Assembly: GCA_020049615.1 (NCBI GenBank) | Contig: JAIFKN010000233.1 | Location: forward strand, 1 to 26,070 | Origin: a bacterium | Lineage (GTDB): Bacteria > Planctomycetota > UBA11346 | Direction: 5' to 3' | Length of the DNA: 26,070 nt | Shown here: positions 17,485 to 25,289 of the stretch, in pieces | How positions within the stretch are numbered: the stretch's first letter is position 1 | Layout of the letters: every line of letters begins with the position of its first letter | Made by a program: the position numbers and the translations under genes | Notes under the pieces: generated by a model | What the model was told of the DNA's origin: nothing | The model's input: the letters and a program-made list of their open reading frames with translations, nothing else | The model's database searches: none

Positions 17485-20475
17485 ATGAACACCGTCATCC
17501 GCGTCTGCTCCAGCACCGGCAACGACCGGAACGATGGTCGTGAAGCTCCAGTGGCTTCGCTCTCCCGCGCACGCGAGTTGGTCCGGGCCGCGCCCGAGCG
17601 CGGCTGCCAGCCGCTGCTGGTCGAACTGGCCGCCGGCACCTGGGAGCTGGATCGGACCCTGGAACTCGGCGCGGCGGATTCTGGAGCGCCAGGAGCGCCG
17701 GTGTGCTGGCGCGCCGCTCCCGGTGCGCGCGTTGCATGGTCAGGTGGACGCCGGTTGACCGGCTGGATCGAAGACCGGATCGGTGCCTTGCGCGTCTGGA
17801 CCCTGCGTCTGCTCGATCCCTGGCGCTTCAGCCAGTTGTTCGTCGATGGGGTCCGCCGTCCGCGTTCCTCCCTGCCGGACCACCCCGGCCTCGCCGATGG
17901 CGTGGCGCGCCTGTCTTCCGAGGACGCCTGGTTCCGCTTCGCCGCGCAGGCCGATAGCCGTCCCGGAGTGGCCGGCTTCGTACCTGGCGACCTGGAGGAA
18001 CGCTGGATCGAGGACGGCATCGAATTGCTGATCCTCAAGTACTGGTGCGATTTCCGAGTGGATCCGCAGCGCATCGATGCGGGTCGCAACCTCGTATCCT
18101 TCCCCATCCCCTCCGGACTCGCGCCGAACGACTGGAATCTCGGGAAACTGGTCGATGAGCACGCCCAGGGCGCGCGCTATCGTGTCGAGAACGTGCGTGC
18201 CGGCCTGCGCCACCCCGGCCAGTGGCACCTGTCGCGCGATGGCCTGCTGTCCTATCTGCCGCGTCCCGGCGAAGAGATGGACGCCACCGTGGTCGTGGCG
18301 CCACGGCTGGATGTACTCGTCCATCTGCGCGACGCCGCCCACGTGCGGTTCGAGGGGCTGGATCTGGTCCACAGCGAATGGCAGCGTCCGGCCGGCAACC
18401 CCGGATCGGCGCAGGCCCAGTTCCACCTGCCCGGCGCGGTCGTGCTCGAACGCGCCGCCGATTGCGCGATCCACGCCTGCCGCCTGCAGCACCTCGCCAC
18501 CTACGGGATCGAGGTCTGCCGCGGTTCGCAGCGCAACAGCATCACCTGCTGTCGTCTGGCCGACCTCGGTGCCGGGGGGGTGAAGATCAATCACGACGGT
18601 CCGCACAATCGCTCGGACAGCACCGGCAGCGGCGCCTTCGACGGCCTGCCCGAGGTCGCGGCGCGCTGGGAAGGAACCACGACCTGCGCTTCGCGCACCC
18701 TGGTATCCGATTGCGTGATCAGCGGCTATGGTCGGGTCTATCCCAGCGCCTGCGGCATCTGGATCGGCGACAGCGGCCATAACCGCATCCGTCGAAACCG
18801 CATCGAAGACGGCTACTACACCGCCATCTCGGTCGGTTGGACCTGGGGCTACCATGCGACGCGCACGGTCGGCAACCGCATCGAAGGCAACCGTATCGCC
18901 ATGATCGGCCAGGGCGTGCTGTCCGACATGGGCGGCATCTACCTGCTCGGCCCCGCGCCAGGTACGGTCGTCTCGGGCAATCACGTCAGCGGGGTGCGCT
19001 GCCACGGCTACGGCGAGGGCGGCATCTACCCGGACGAAGGCTCTTCGTTCCTGGTCATTGAAGGCAACACCGTGCTCAGCGGCGGCCTGAGCACCCACTT
19101 CGGTCGTGACATGCTGGTCAAGGGCAACCTCTTCGTCTCCCAGACGGTCGGGCTCGGGGTCGGCCGGGCAGAGCCGTACCGCGCTTTCCATGCCGAGGGC
19201 AACGTGATCGTGGCCGCCGGCGAGGCGGTGCGTCCGGCCGCCTCGCGCTGCACCTTCGCCCGCAATTGCTATGCGCCTGGTCCGGCCAAGACGTTCGCTG
19301 GGCGCAGCTTCGCCGCCTGGCAGGCCGAGGGCCGCGATGCTGGCAGCATCCTCGCTGATCCGCTGCTGCAGGATGCCGGTGCCGGGGCGATGACCATGCG
19401 AGGCGATTCGCCGGCGCTGGGACTTGGCTTCCGCATGCCGGCCGAGGGAGCGGGTCCGCGCTATGCCGACGGCGTCATCCCCGCAACCAGCGAGGAACTA
19501 CCGGCGGAAGAGGGGGCGGACCCCCCGATCATCGAAGCGCGCATCGAGGTGGGGGGCGGTGCCGCCTGGCTGGCCCAGGCGGCGAATCCGGATCCCGATC
19601 CCGAGGCGGCGAACCGCTATGCCTGGCGCGATGCCGACTCGCTGTCGCCGTTCACCCTGGTCGTGCGCAACCGCGGAGGTGTGCACGCATCCGGTCGCCT
19701 GCGGTTGGGCTGGGTCGGGACTCCCGGCACGATCCTCGGGCCGGACACCCTGGGCTACGACCTTGAACCCGGTGCAGCCACCTTCCTTGATTTCCAGGCC
19801 CAGGCAGGCGCCACCAGCACCCTGCTGGAGGCCATGCCCCAGGCCGGGATCGGTTGCCTGCCCACCGCGCTGCACTTCATGCGCCGTCCGCGAACGGTCA
19901 TCCGCCGCCTGCGCGGGGGGCTCCGTCTCGGCGAAGTCATAGCCGCCCTGGCGTCGGCCCGATCCCAGCCATTGGACGGCGTCGATGCAGGACTGGCGCA
20001 GTTGCGCATCGGCTGGACCGGTACGCATCTGGCCGTGCATGCCCGCGTGACCGATCCCGATCCGGCGCATTGCTCGCCTCCGTGGGCGGGCAGCGATGTC
20101 GAGCTGTTCACCGCCATGCCCGGGAGCAACGGTCGCAGCGACGCCCTGCCTCGACGCGGCAATGCCCAGCTCTTCCTGCTGCCAGCGGTCGGCGGCAACC
20201 CGGCTGCGGCCATGGTCTTCGAGCCCCAGCTCCAGCCTGCTCCAGACATCGCCTTGGACAGCCGCCTGGTTCCCGGCGGATACGAGTTGTGGGCGCTGAT
20301 ACCTGCTGCGCGCGCCAGGCTGGAGACCGGGTCCATCGGCACCATCGTCTGCGAGGCGGTGTTGCGGCCTGTCCCCCCCGGTTCCTCGAGGCGACGCCAC
20401 ACCAACCTGTTCGGCGCCGTCGATGGCAACGATAATGGCGCCTGGGCGATGGCGGAGATCCGCGACGACGGGTGA
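17485..20475 (+). CDS. Right-handed beta-helix protein with CBM9/DOMON-like C-terminus, probable glycoside-active enzyme
   Basis: This is a 996-residue protein. It opens with 'VCSSTGNDRNDG' and 'SLSRARELVR', typical of large beta-helix carbohydrate-active proteins (GH141-like). Residues about 290-650 form parallel beta-helix coils with repeated 'NRIRRNRIEDG', 'NRIEGNRIAMIG' and 'SGNHVSGV' turns and the conserved 'SDMGGIYLLG' (Asp481) and 'GGIYPDEGSS' (Asp517/Glu518), candidate catalytic acids. Residues about 800-990 ('LRIGWTGTHLAVHARVTDPD', 'GSDVELFTAMPG', 'NAQLFLLPA') resemble a CBM9/DOMON carbohydrate-binding domain. No signal peptide is present and none is found upstream in frame, which is unusual for this class. 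It follows araD on the same strand. The assignment as a glycosidase is by fold pattern only; polysaccharide lyase or epimerase activity is also possible. Confidence 0.82.
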   Translation: MNTVIRVCSSTGNDRNDGREAPVASLSRARELVRAAPERGCQPLLVELAAGTWELDRTLELGAADSGAPGAPVCWRAAPGARVAWSGGRRLTGWIEDRIGALRVWTLRLLDPWRFSQLFVDGVRRPRSSLPDHPGLADGVARLSSEDAWFRFAAQADSRPGVAGFVPGDLEERWIEDGIELLILKYWCDFRVDPQRIDAGRNLVSFPIPSGLAPNDWNLGKLVDEHAQGARYRVENVRAGLRHPGQWHLSRDGLLSYLPRPGEEMDATVVVAPRLDVLVHLRDAAHVRFEGLDLVHSEWQRPAGNPGSAQAQFHLPGAVVLERAADCAIHACRLQHLATYGIEVCRGSQRNSITCCRLADLGAGGVKINHDGPHNRSDSTGSGAFDGLPEVAARWEGTTTCASRTLVSDCVISGYGRVYPSACGIWIGDSGHNRIRRNRIEDGYYTAISVGWTWGYHATRTVGNRIEGNRIAMIGQGVLSDMGGIYLLGPAPGTVVSGNHVSGVRCHGYGEGGIYPDEGSSFLVIEGNTVLSGGLSTHFGRDMLVKGNLFVSQTVGLGVGRAEPYRAFHAEGNVIVAAGEAVRPAASRCTFARNCYAPGPAKTFAGRSFAAWQAEGRDAGSILADPLLQDAGAGAMTMRGDSPALGLGFRMPAEGAGPRYADGVIPATSEELPAEEGADPPIIEARIEVGGGAAWLAQAANPDPDPEAANRYAWRDADSLSPFTLVVRNRGGVHASGRLRLGWVGTPGTILGPDTLGYDLEPGAATFLDFQAQAGATSTLLEAMPQAGIGCLPTALHFMRRPRTVIRRLRGGLRLGEVIAALASARSQPLDGVDAGLAQLRIGWTGTHLAVHARVTDPDPAHCSPPWAGSDVELFTAMPGSNGRSDALPRRGNAQLFLLPAVGGNPAAAMVFEPQLQPAPDIALDSRLVPGGYELWALIPAARARLETGSIGTIVCEAVLRPVPPGSSRRRHTNLFGAVDGNDNGAWAMAEIRDDG

Positions 20476-20526
20476 CTGCGAACCTCGTCGCCACGGCTTC
20501 AGGATTCGTAACAACTCAGGCTGGGG

Positions 20527-20637
20527 CCCCGTCGCGCAGCGATGGGGCTGCCGCCGAGCGGCGGTGGGCGGATATCATGGGCGAAGCCCATCCGCCCGCG
20601 GTTTCGGAACGAAAGGGCCGCAGGGGCGGAGCCCCTG
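20527..20637. repeat. Cluster of four stem-loops between convergent genes
   Basis: Four hairpins follow one another: CCCCGTCGC-GCA-GCGATGGGG (20527-20547, one G-U pair), CCGCC-GAGC-GGCGG (20551-20564), GGGCGG with an inner ATGGGC-GAA-GCCCAT (20566-20597), and CAGGGGC-GGA-GCCCCTG (20621-20637). Three have GNA-type triloops. This could be a bidirectional terminator for the beta-helix and CobW genes or a REP/BIME-type palindromic element. No T-tracts are seen. No second copy occurs in this window. Confidence 0.65.
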
Positions 20638-20652
20638 AGCAGTAGCCAGGAT

Positions 20653-21693
20653 TCAACTGATCCGATGAGTCGGCACTGGCCGTCCCGGCGGGAAAGCCCG
20701 GATCGAACGGACGCTGCTCTGCACCGGTAGGCCCGACAGGGCCGTTTCCACCAGCCGGCGCAGCTGCATGGGATCCATCACCACCCGGGCATTGATGGTG
20801 AGGCGGCCTTCGTCCGCTGGTGCGCCATCGTGGAGGGTGCGCAGCGCGGGCTCCGGCCGGCCGGTGACGCAGTTGGCGGCCAGGACCAGCCCGCCGCTCT
20901 CCAGCAGGCACTTGAGATGGGCCGGTGGCAGCCGTGAGCCGATGGTACGCATCAGCTGCAGCAGGACGGATGGCCAGTCCCGGCCGGACAGCATGACCGT
21001 GGCGTTGAGCCAGCCGAGGGCGGCCTCGCCGGCGGCGTAGCGGTCGTAGTCCACCGCGATGCGCCGACTCCCCCCGGAGGAGCCGCCTTCGACGGCGTCG
21101 AGCCACGCCGCGATGCCGTCTCCGCTGGCCGCCGAGCAGCGCAGGACGCTGGCGGCCGGGTTGCGTGCGGACAGCCGTTCCGTCAAGAGATCCAAGGCGC
21201 TAGCGGTGGAGGCCTCGCTCTTGGTGATCAGGAGGATGTCCGCCTCGATCGTCTGCAGGCGGTGGATGTAGGCGGTATCGGACGGCATCAGACCGTCCTC
21301 GACCGCCTGCCAGGCCGCCGGATCGACGCAGACGGTGAACGGGGCGATGCGCAGCTCCGAGCGTTCCCGCTCCAGCGGCCGCAGCACGGTGGCGGCGATG
21401 TCGACGCAGGAGCCGACCGGCTCGGCCAGAATCACATCGGGCCGGTGGCTCGCGATCAGTTCGTCGGTCCGGGCGGCGAAGTCGTTGAAGGCGCAGCAGA
21501 AGCAGGCGCCGGCGACCTCTGCCGTCGGCACGCCGGTCATCCGCACCAGCGCCGTGTCGACCAGGTCCGGGGCCTGGTCGTTGGTCACCACCACGACCCG
21601 ACGGCCACGTTCCATGAGCCCGCGCGCTGCGGCGGTGATCAGCGTGGTCTTGCCGGCGCCGAGAAAGCCGCCGATGGTCAGGAGGGCGGTCAT
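20653..21693 (-). CDS. CobW/COG0523 (G3E) GTPase with intact CxCC metal motif
   Basis: This 346-residue cytoplasmic P-loop GTPase is of the CobW/metallochaperone family. Walker A is 'GGFLGAGKTT' (8-17), the metal-binding CxCC is 'GACFCCAF' (Cys64, Cys66, Cys67) and the switch motif ExxG is 'AEPVG' (Glu91). The guanine-specificity NKxD appears as 'ITKSE' (157-160), which is degenerate. The C-terminal half (about 220-346) is the CobW_C-like region. Its ATG overlaps the stop of the preceding CobW gene (ATGA), so the two are coupled. An upstream in-frame start would add 94 low-complexity Arg/Pro-rich residues and is rejected. Family members insert or deliver zinc, cobalt or nickel, or help corrinoid enzymes; the adjacent UroD-type methyltransferase favours a cobalt/corrinoid or zinc role. 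Confidence 0.9.
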   Translation of the reverse strand: MTALLTIGGFLGAGKTTLITAAARGLMERGRRVVVVTNDQAPDLVDTALVRMTGVPTAEVAGACFCCAFNDFAARTDELIASHRPDVILAEPVGSCVDIAATVLRPLERERSELRIAPFTVCVDPAAWQAVEDGLMPSDTAYIHRLQTIEADILLITKSEASTASALDLLTERLSARNPAASVLRCSAASGDGIAAWLDAVEGGSSGGSRRIAVDYDRYAAGEAALGWLNATVMLSGRDWPSVLLQLMRTIGSRLPPAHLKCLLESGGLVLAANCVTGRPEPALRTLHDGAPADEGRLTINARVVMDPMQLRRLVETALSGLPVQSSVRSIRAFPPGRPVPTHRIS

Positions 21694-22592
21694 GCGGTGA
21701 AGCCTCCGGCGGTGGCCCGGGCGACGAGCTGTCGTGCTGTCTCGGCGGACGAAGGATGGACGATCAGCGCCAGTCCTGGCGGTCCAGCTTTGCAGCGTAG
21801 AACCTGCATCCGGCCCGCCGACCAGTCGAGGAAGTAGCAGCCATCCGCGGCCGGGACGAAGCCCTTGGCCCGCAGCAGGCCCTCTCCGAGCGCCGCCAGT
21901 GCCTCCGCCAGGCGGGACACGTCGGTTCCGGGCGGGCAGGGCAGCGACAGCGGCGTGAAGGCTGGATCGGCGCACGGCGCCACCTCGCCGTCGATCCAGG
22001 CCGGATCCGCCAGCGCCAGCGGGTCGAGGTCGAGTTCGCCATGGCTGGCGCGCAGCAGGCGGGCCCGCGGCGCGATCGAGCGGACCAGCGCCTCGGTGGC
22101 GGCCAACCGGGCCTCGTCATGCAGATCGCATTTGCCGACCACCACCACATGGGCTGCTGCGACCTGCCGTTCCGCCGCCGGCAGGGTGTCGAGGATCTGG
22201 GCGAGGGTGCCGGGATCGACCAGCGTCACGGTGCCGGTGAAGCGGTACTGGGCGGAGAGGCCGGACTCGTCGAGCATCGATTGGGCCGCCGATGGATCGG
22301 CCATGCCGCTCGCCTCGACCACCACCCCGTCCATGCCGGCGATGCGCCCGCTCAGCGCGCCGAGTTCGCGGATGAAGTCGGTGACCTTGCAACGGCAGAA
22401 GATCGAACCGCCGCTGATGCCCGTGACATCGTCCGAGGCCTGCGCCAGCAGCGGCGTGTCGACATCGGTATCGGAGAACTCGTTGACCACGAAGGCGACC
22501 CGGCGCGGCGCTATGCGCCGCGCGTAGCGGGTCAGGAAGGTGGTCTTGCCGGCTCCAAGGAAGCCTGCGACCAGGGCGAGGGGGATGGGCAT
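21690..22592 (-). CDS. CobW/COG0523 (G3E) GTPase with altered CxCK motif
   Basis: This is a 300-residue paralogue of its neighbour. Walker A is 'GFLGAGKTT' (10-18), ExSG is 'VEASGMADP' (Glu93) and the NKxD position reads 'GKCD' (153-156). At the metal site the sequence is 'FCRCKVTD', so the third cysteine of CxCC is Lys69. A longer frame to 22643 exists, but its extra 17 codons cover the leader inverted repeats; the family N-terminus 'MPIPLALVAGFLGAGKTT' supports ATG 22592. No good Shine-Dalgarno is visible. It lies 58 nt after the UroD-thioredoxin gene and is coupled to the second CobW gene. A heteromeric pair or separate metal specificities are both possible. Confidence 0.88.
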   Translation of the reverse strand: MPIPLALVAGFLGAGKTTFLTRYARRIAPRRVAFVVNEFSDTDVDTPLLAQASDDVTGISGGSIFCRCKVTDFIRELGALSGRIAGMDGVVVEASGMADPSAAQSMLDESGLSAQYRFTGTVTLVDPGTLAQILDTLPAAERQVAAAHVVVVGKCDLHDEARLAATEALVRSIAPRARLLRASHGELDLDPLALADPAWIDGEVAPCADPAFTPLSLPCPPGTDVSRLAEALAALGEGLLRAKGFVPAADGCYFLDWSAGRMQVLRCKAGPPGLALIVHPSSAETARQLVARATAGGFTA

Positions 22593-22604
22593 GTCGGCAC
22601 CATT

Positions 22605-22641
22605 ACCGTGGAATTGAGCCACGGTGCAATATCCGCGTGGC
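22605..22641 (-). promoter_or_regulatory. Leader with two mutually exclusive hairpins before the CobW pair
   Basis: In the minus-strand transcript GCCACG (22641-22636) can pair with CGTGGC (22623-22618), or ACCGTGG (22625-22619) can pair with CCACGGT (22611-22605; 7 bp, 7-nt loop). Both hairpins use bases 22619-22623, so only one can form at a time. The second ends 12 nt before the start codon. It may be an attenuator-like switch, an operator palindrome, or a terminator for the upstream gene. Confidence 0.45.
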
Positions 22642-22650
22642 AATCTGGGC

Positions 22651-24015
22651 TCAAAGCCCCTTCTTCACCATAGCCTCCTTGACCGCAGCCGAGATCGTCG
22701 CGCCATCGGGGATGATCGAGGCGAAGCGGACCTGCCCATCGATACAGATGGTCGGGATGTTCTCCACCTTGAGCGCGCACATCATGCCGACGCCGTCGTG
22801 CGTCTTGATCTTGTGCTCGATGACGCGCACCTTGCTGCCGAACTGGGCGACCGCTGCGTTGGCCGCGCTCACCATGTACTGGCACGGCGCGCAACCGGCC
22901 GAGTCGAGGGTGACGACATCGACGGTCACCACATCCTTCTGGGCCGAGTAGTCGGGCAGGGTCGGGATGGTGACCTCCAGCGTACCCTTGGCGGTGGTGC
23001 GGGCGATGTCGCGCTGGTAGGGGTCGAGCATCGGCGCCACCGCTTCGAGGTTGGCGACCGGGGTGTCGTAGGGCAGGTCGCAGCCGGGGGCGAGGATGAA
23101 GCCCTTGGCGTCGCCGGCCTCGTCGAGGCAGCGGATCGCGTCGAGCTTCACGTCGCCCGGCTTGCCCAGCAGCATGACCACGGTGAGCTTCATGTTGCCA
23201 CCGAAGCTCTTGCCCTTGGCCACCGCCAGGTCGCGCAGCTTGGGCAAGGCGATGTTCTCATCGATCGACAGGTTGTCGCAGCTGGTGTCGCACATGTTGG
23301 GCAGGTTGCGCGTCGCATCGCCGCAGACGAACAGGCTGCTCTTGCCGCCCTTGGCGCGGATGGCGTCGAACAGGCGGTTGAGGTAGGGGGTTATGAAGGC
23401 CTTGAAGTGCTTGGGGCTGACCTGCGAGGTCATCGGGTCGACCACGGCGACGATGTCGGCGCCGGCCGTGAGGTAGGCTTCGGCGCAGGTGATCGCGACC
23501 GTGGTGCAGAAATCCAGGATGCCTTCGACGCGCTCGGCGTCATCGAACATCTGGACGAATATCTCGCTGCCGATGAGGTGGCTGGCGAGGGTGAAGGGGC
23601 CGCAGATCAGGCCGTAGATCGCGGTGTCGGGCAGGGCCTTGCGCACCGCGGCGGTGGCCTCCAGCGCTTGCGGCATGCGTCCCTTGTCGATGCCGAAGGC
23701 GGGCAGGGTCTCGAGGCCGGCGCTGGTCAGCGGATGGCTGACCACCGAGGGCGGCACGTCCTTGGCCCAGTGCAGCTGGCAGCCGAGGATCTCGGCCTCG
23801 ATCTGCAGGTCGAAGACCACCGGCAGGCCATCGGCTTGGTACTTCTGCTGCGCCATGACCAGGGCCTCGACCACCTTGGCCGGGCTCTTGAGGTACTCCT
23901 CGGCCGTCAGCCCGAGCATCTTGCCGCCATGGCAGCCGACGAATGGCACCCACGGGGTGCGCGGCACGGGCTTGCAGGACAAGGCGTCGAGGACGAGTTG
24001 GCGACCGGTAGGCAT
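22651..24015 (-). CDS. Uroporphyrinogen decarboxylase-family (MtaA-like) protein fused to a thioredoxin-like domain
   Basis: This is a 454-residue cytoplasmic protein. Residues 1-345 are a UroD/MtaA-type barrel ('TPWVPFVGCHGGKMLGLTAE', 'GLICGPFTLASHLIG', 'GADIVAVVDPMTSQVSPKHF', 'NLSIDENIALPKL', 'FILAPGCDLPYDTPVANLEA'). In corrinoid methyltransferases of this family, zinc is bound by HxC plus a later Cys; here Cys231 ('LFVCGD') and Cys312 are present, but the His position is Phe229. Residues about 360-454 form a thioredoxin/glutaredoxin-like domain with a CxxC, 'GCAPCQY' (Cys375, Cys378), and 'VENIPTICIDG' giving the cis-Pro loop. It probably moves methyl groups to or from a corrinoid or thiol acceptor, with the CxxC for redox or as acceptor. 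True haem-pathway UroD is unlikely. AAGGAA lies 8 nt before ATG 24015. Confidence 0.88.
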   Translation of the reverse strand: MPTGRQLVLDALSCKPVPRTPWVPFVGCHGGKMLGLTAEEYLKSPAKVVEALVMAQQKYQADGLPVVFDLQIEAEILGCQLHWAKDVPPSVVSHPLTSAGLETLPAFGIDKGRMPQALEATAAVRKALPDTAIYGLICGPFTLASHLIGSEIFVQMFDDAERVEGILDFCTTVAITCAEAYLTAGADIVAVVDPMTSQVSPKHFKAFITPYLNRLFDAIRAKGGKSSLFVCGDATRNLPNMCDTSCDNLSIDENIALPKLRDLAVAKGKSFGGNMKLTVVMLLGKPGDVKLDAIRCLDEAGDAKGFILAPGCDLPYDTPVANLEAVAPMLDPYQRDIARTTAKGTLEVTIPTLPDYSAQKDVVTVDVVTLDSAGCAPCQYMVSAANAAVAQFGSKVRVIEHKIKTHDGVGMMCALKVENIPTICIDGQVRFASIIPDGATISAAVKEAMVKKGL

Positions 24016-24062
24016 GGGGCGGTTCCTTCAAGGCCATGCTCGGGGTTTTGCCGAAGTAGGCT

Positions 24063-24098
24063 GGTGATCGGCGTCAGGGGTTGGTAATCGGCGTCAGG
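24063..24098. repeat. Short direct repeat at the amidohydrolase stop codon
   Basis: GGTGATCGGCGTCAGG (24063-24078) and GGTAATCGGCGTCAGG (24083-24098) differ at one base and are 20 bp apart. The second copy contains the amidohydrolase stop codon. It looks like a small tandem duplication in the 78-nt gap before the UroD-thioredoxin gene, or a two-site operator. Confidence 0.6.
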
Positions 24099-25287
24099 CG
24101 GCGGCGAGCCGGAGGGCGGCATCTCCACGCCACACCTGACCCCCAATGACCGTAGCTACCGCCCGGCGCAGATGCGCCAGGCCCGTCACGGGCGAGGCCG
24201 CGAAGGCGGCGAGGTCAGCCGGTTGGCCGACCGCGATGCGGCCACCGGCGATACCCCAGGCCCGGCGCGGGGCGCTGGTCGCCGCCGCCAGGACGGCGCT
24301 GATCGGCAGGCCGGCGTCCACGTAGGCTGCGAGATCATCGTGCAGACCTTCTCCATGCCGGACGCCCAGGCTGCCGGCATCGGAACCGGCGAGGATGACG
24401 GTGCCACGACGGTGCGCTTCGGCGAGGTTGGCGCGGTGCTGGTCGAGGATCCTGCCGAGGCCGGCCACGCCGTCGGGGCCGACGCCGCAGGCGGTGGGAT
24501 GGTCGCGCACCCAGGCCACCGGGATCCAGGTCGGGGTCCAGGCGGTGCCGCCCGCCGCCATCCGGTCGAGCAGTCCGGCATCGAGGAAGAAGCCGTGCTC
24601 GATCGAGCCGATGCCGGCGCGCACCGCGAGGTCGATGCCTTCGCGACCGCTGCAGTGCGCCACCGTCGGCTTGCCCAGCTCCTTGGCCGCGGCGGTCATC
24701 GCGGCGAGTTCGTCGAACGAGAACTGCGGACCGCCTTTGACCGCGGCTGCGGCGAAGTCGATGATGCCGGTCAGGACGAGCTTGAGATCGTCGCTGTCGG
24801 TGCGCGTCCGCACGCAGGCGGCAGCGGTCGCGGCATCGACGACCTCCTCGGCGAAGAACGAGCCGTAGCGCCCCTTGCGCCGCACCGCCACGCCCGCCGA
24901 ACGGACCTGCGGCAGCGCGGTGCCGCAGGCCTCGGCGCGCAGGGCGTGGTTGATGCCCCACTTGTCGCCGCAGTCCCGCACCAGGGTGACGCCGGCGGCG
25001 CGCAGGCGTCCGAGGTTCCTCCGTCCGGTGGCGAGGAAGGCGTCGCGGCCGGCCTCCATGTAGGCCTGTCGTTTCGCCGGGTCGTACTCGTGTCCGTCGA
25101 GGAAGAGGTGGGCGTGGCTTTCGACCAGGCCGGGGCTGAGGAAGCCGACATGCAGGGTCTCGGCCCCTGGCACGGCGATCCGCCCGTCATGCACGGCCAT
25201 GATGGTGGCGACGTCGCTGACCACGGTCACTGGGCGGTGGTGGATGGCGTCGCCGTCGAACCAGGAATCGGCGTGGATGGCCAGCAT
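24094..25287 (-). CDS. Amidohydrolase-superfamily metal-dependent hydrolase
   Basis: This 397-residue cytoplasmic enzyme has a composite beta-sandwich ends plus barrel layout. 'FLSPGLVESHAHLFLDG' gives the HxH metal pair (His58, His60). 'KPTVAHCSG' (His211), 'SIEHGFF' (His231) and 'AGSDAGS' (Asp303) supply the other canonical metal/catalytic residues. 'GGRIAVGQPADLAAF' closes the barrel and returns to the sandwich, as in imidazolonepropionase/prolidase-like members. The substrate is likely a cyclic amide or related C-N bond but cannot be named. It begins 2 nt after the stop of the pterin-binding gene and lies in one apparent operon with the methyltransferases, so it may prepare or process an N-methylated or cyclic compound used by them. 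Confidence 0.88.
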   Translation of the reverse strand: MLAIHADSWFDGDAIHHRPVTVVSDVATIMAVHDGRIAVPGAETLHVGFLSPGLVESHAHLFLDGHEYDPAKRQAYMEAGRDAFLATGRRNLGRLRAAGVTLVRDCGDKWGINHALRAEACGTALPQVRSAGVAVRRKGRYGSFFAEEVVDAATAAACVRTRTDSDDLKLVLTGIIDFAAAAVKGGPQFSFDELAAMTAAAKELGKPTVAHCSGREGIDLAVRAGIGSIEHGFFLDAGLLDRMAAGGTAWTPTWIPVAWVRDHPTACGVGPDGVAGLGRILDQHRANLAEAHRRGTVILAGSDAGSLGVRHGEGLHDDLAAYVDAGLPISAVLAAATSAPRRAWGIAGGRIAVGQPADLAAFAASPVTGLAHLRRAVATVIGGQVWRGDAALRLAAA

Positions 25288-25289
25288 GA

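Noticed and set aside
20527..20637. CRISPR array
   Set aside because: The palindromes differ from each other, have no equal spacers and no cas genes are near.
20542..20730. Small open frame through the stem-loop cluster
   Set aside because: It is composed of the palindromes themselves and lacks a ribosome site.
22593..22650. Cobalamin riboswitch before the CobW genes
   Set aside because: The gap is only 58 nt, far too short for the known aptamer, and no B12-box-like sequence was seen.
22624..24087. 487-codon plus-strand frame opposite the UroD-thioredoxin gene
   Set aside because: Same codon-shadow explanation; no motif and no ribosome site of note.
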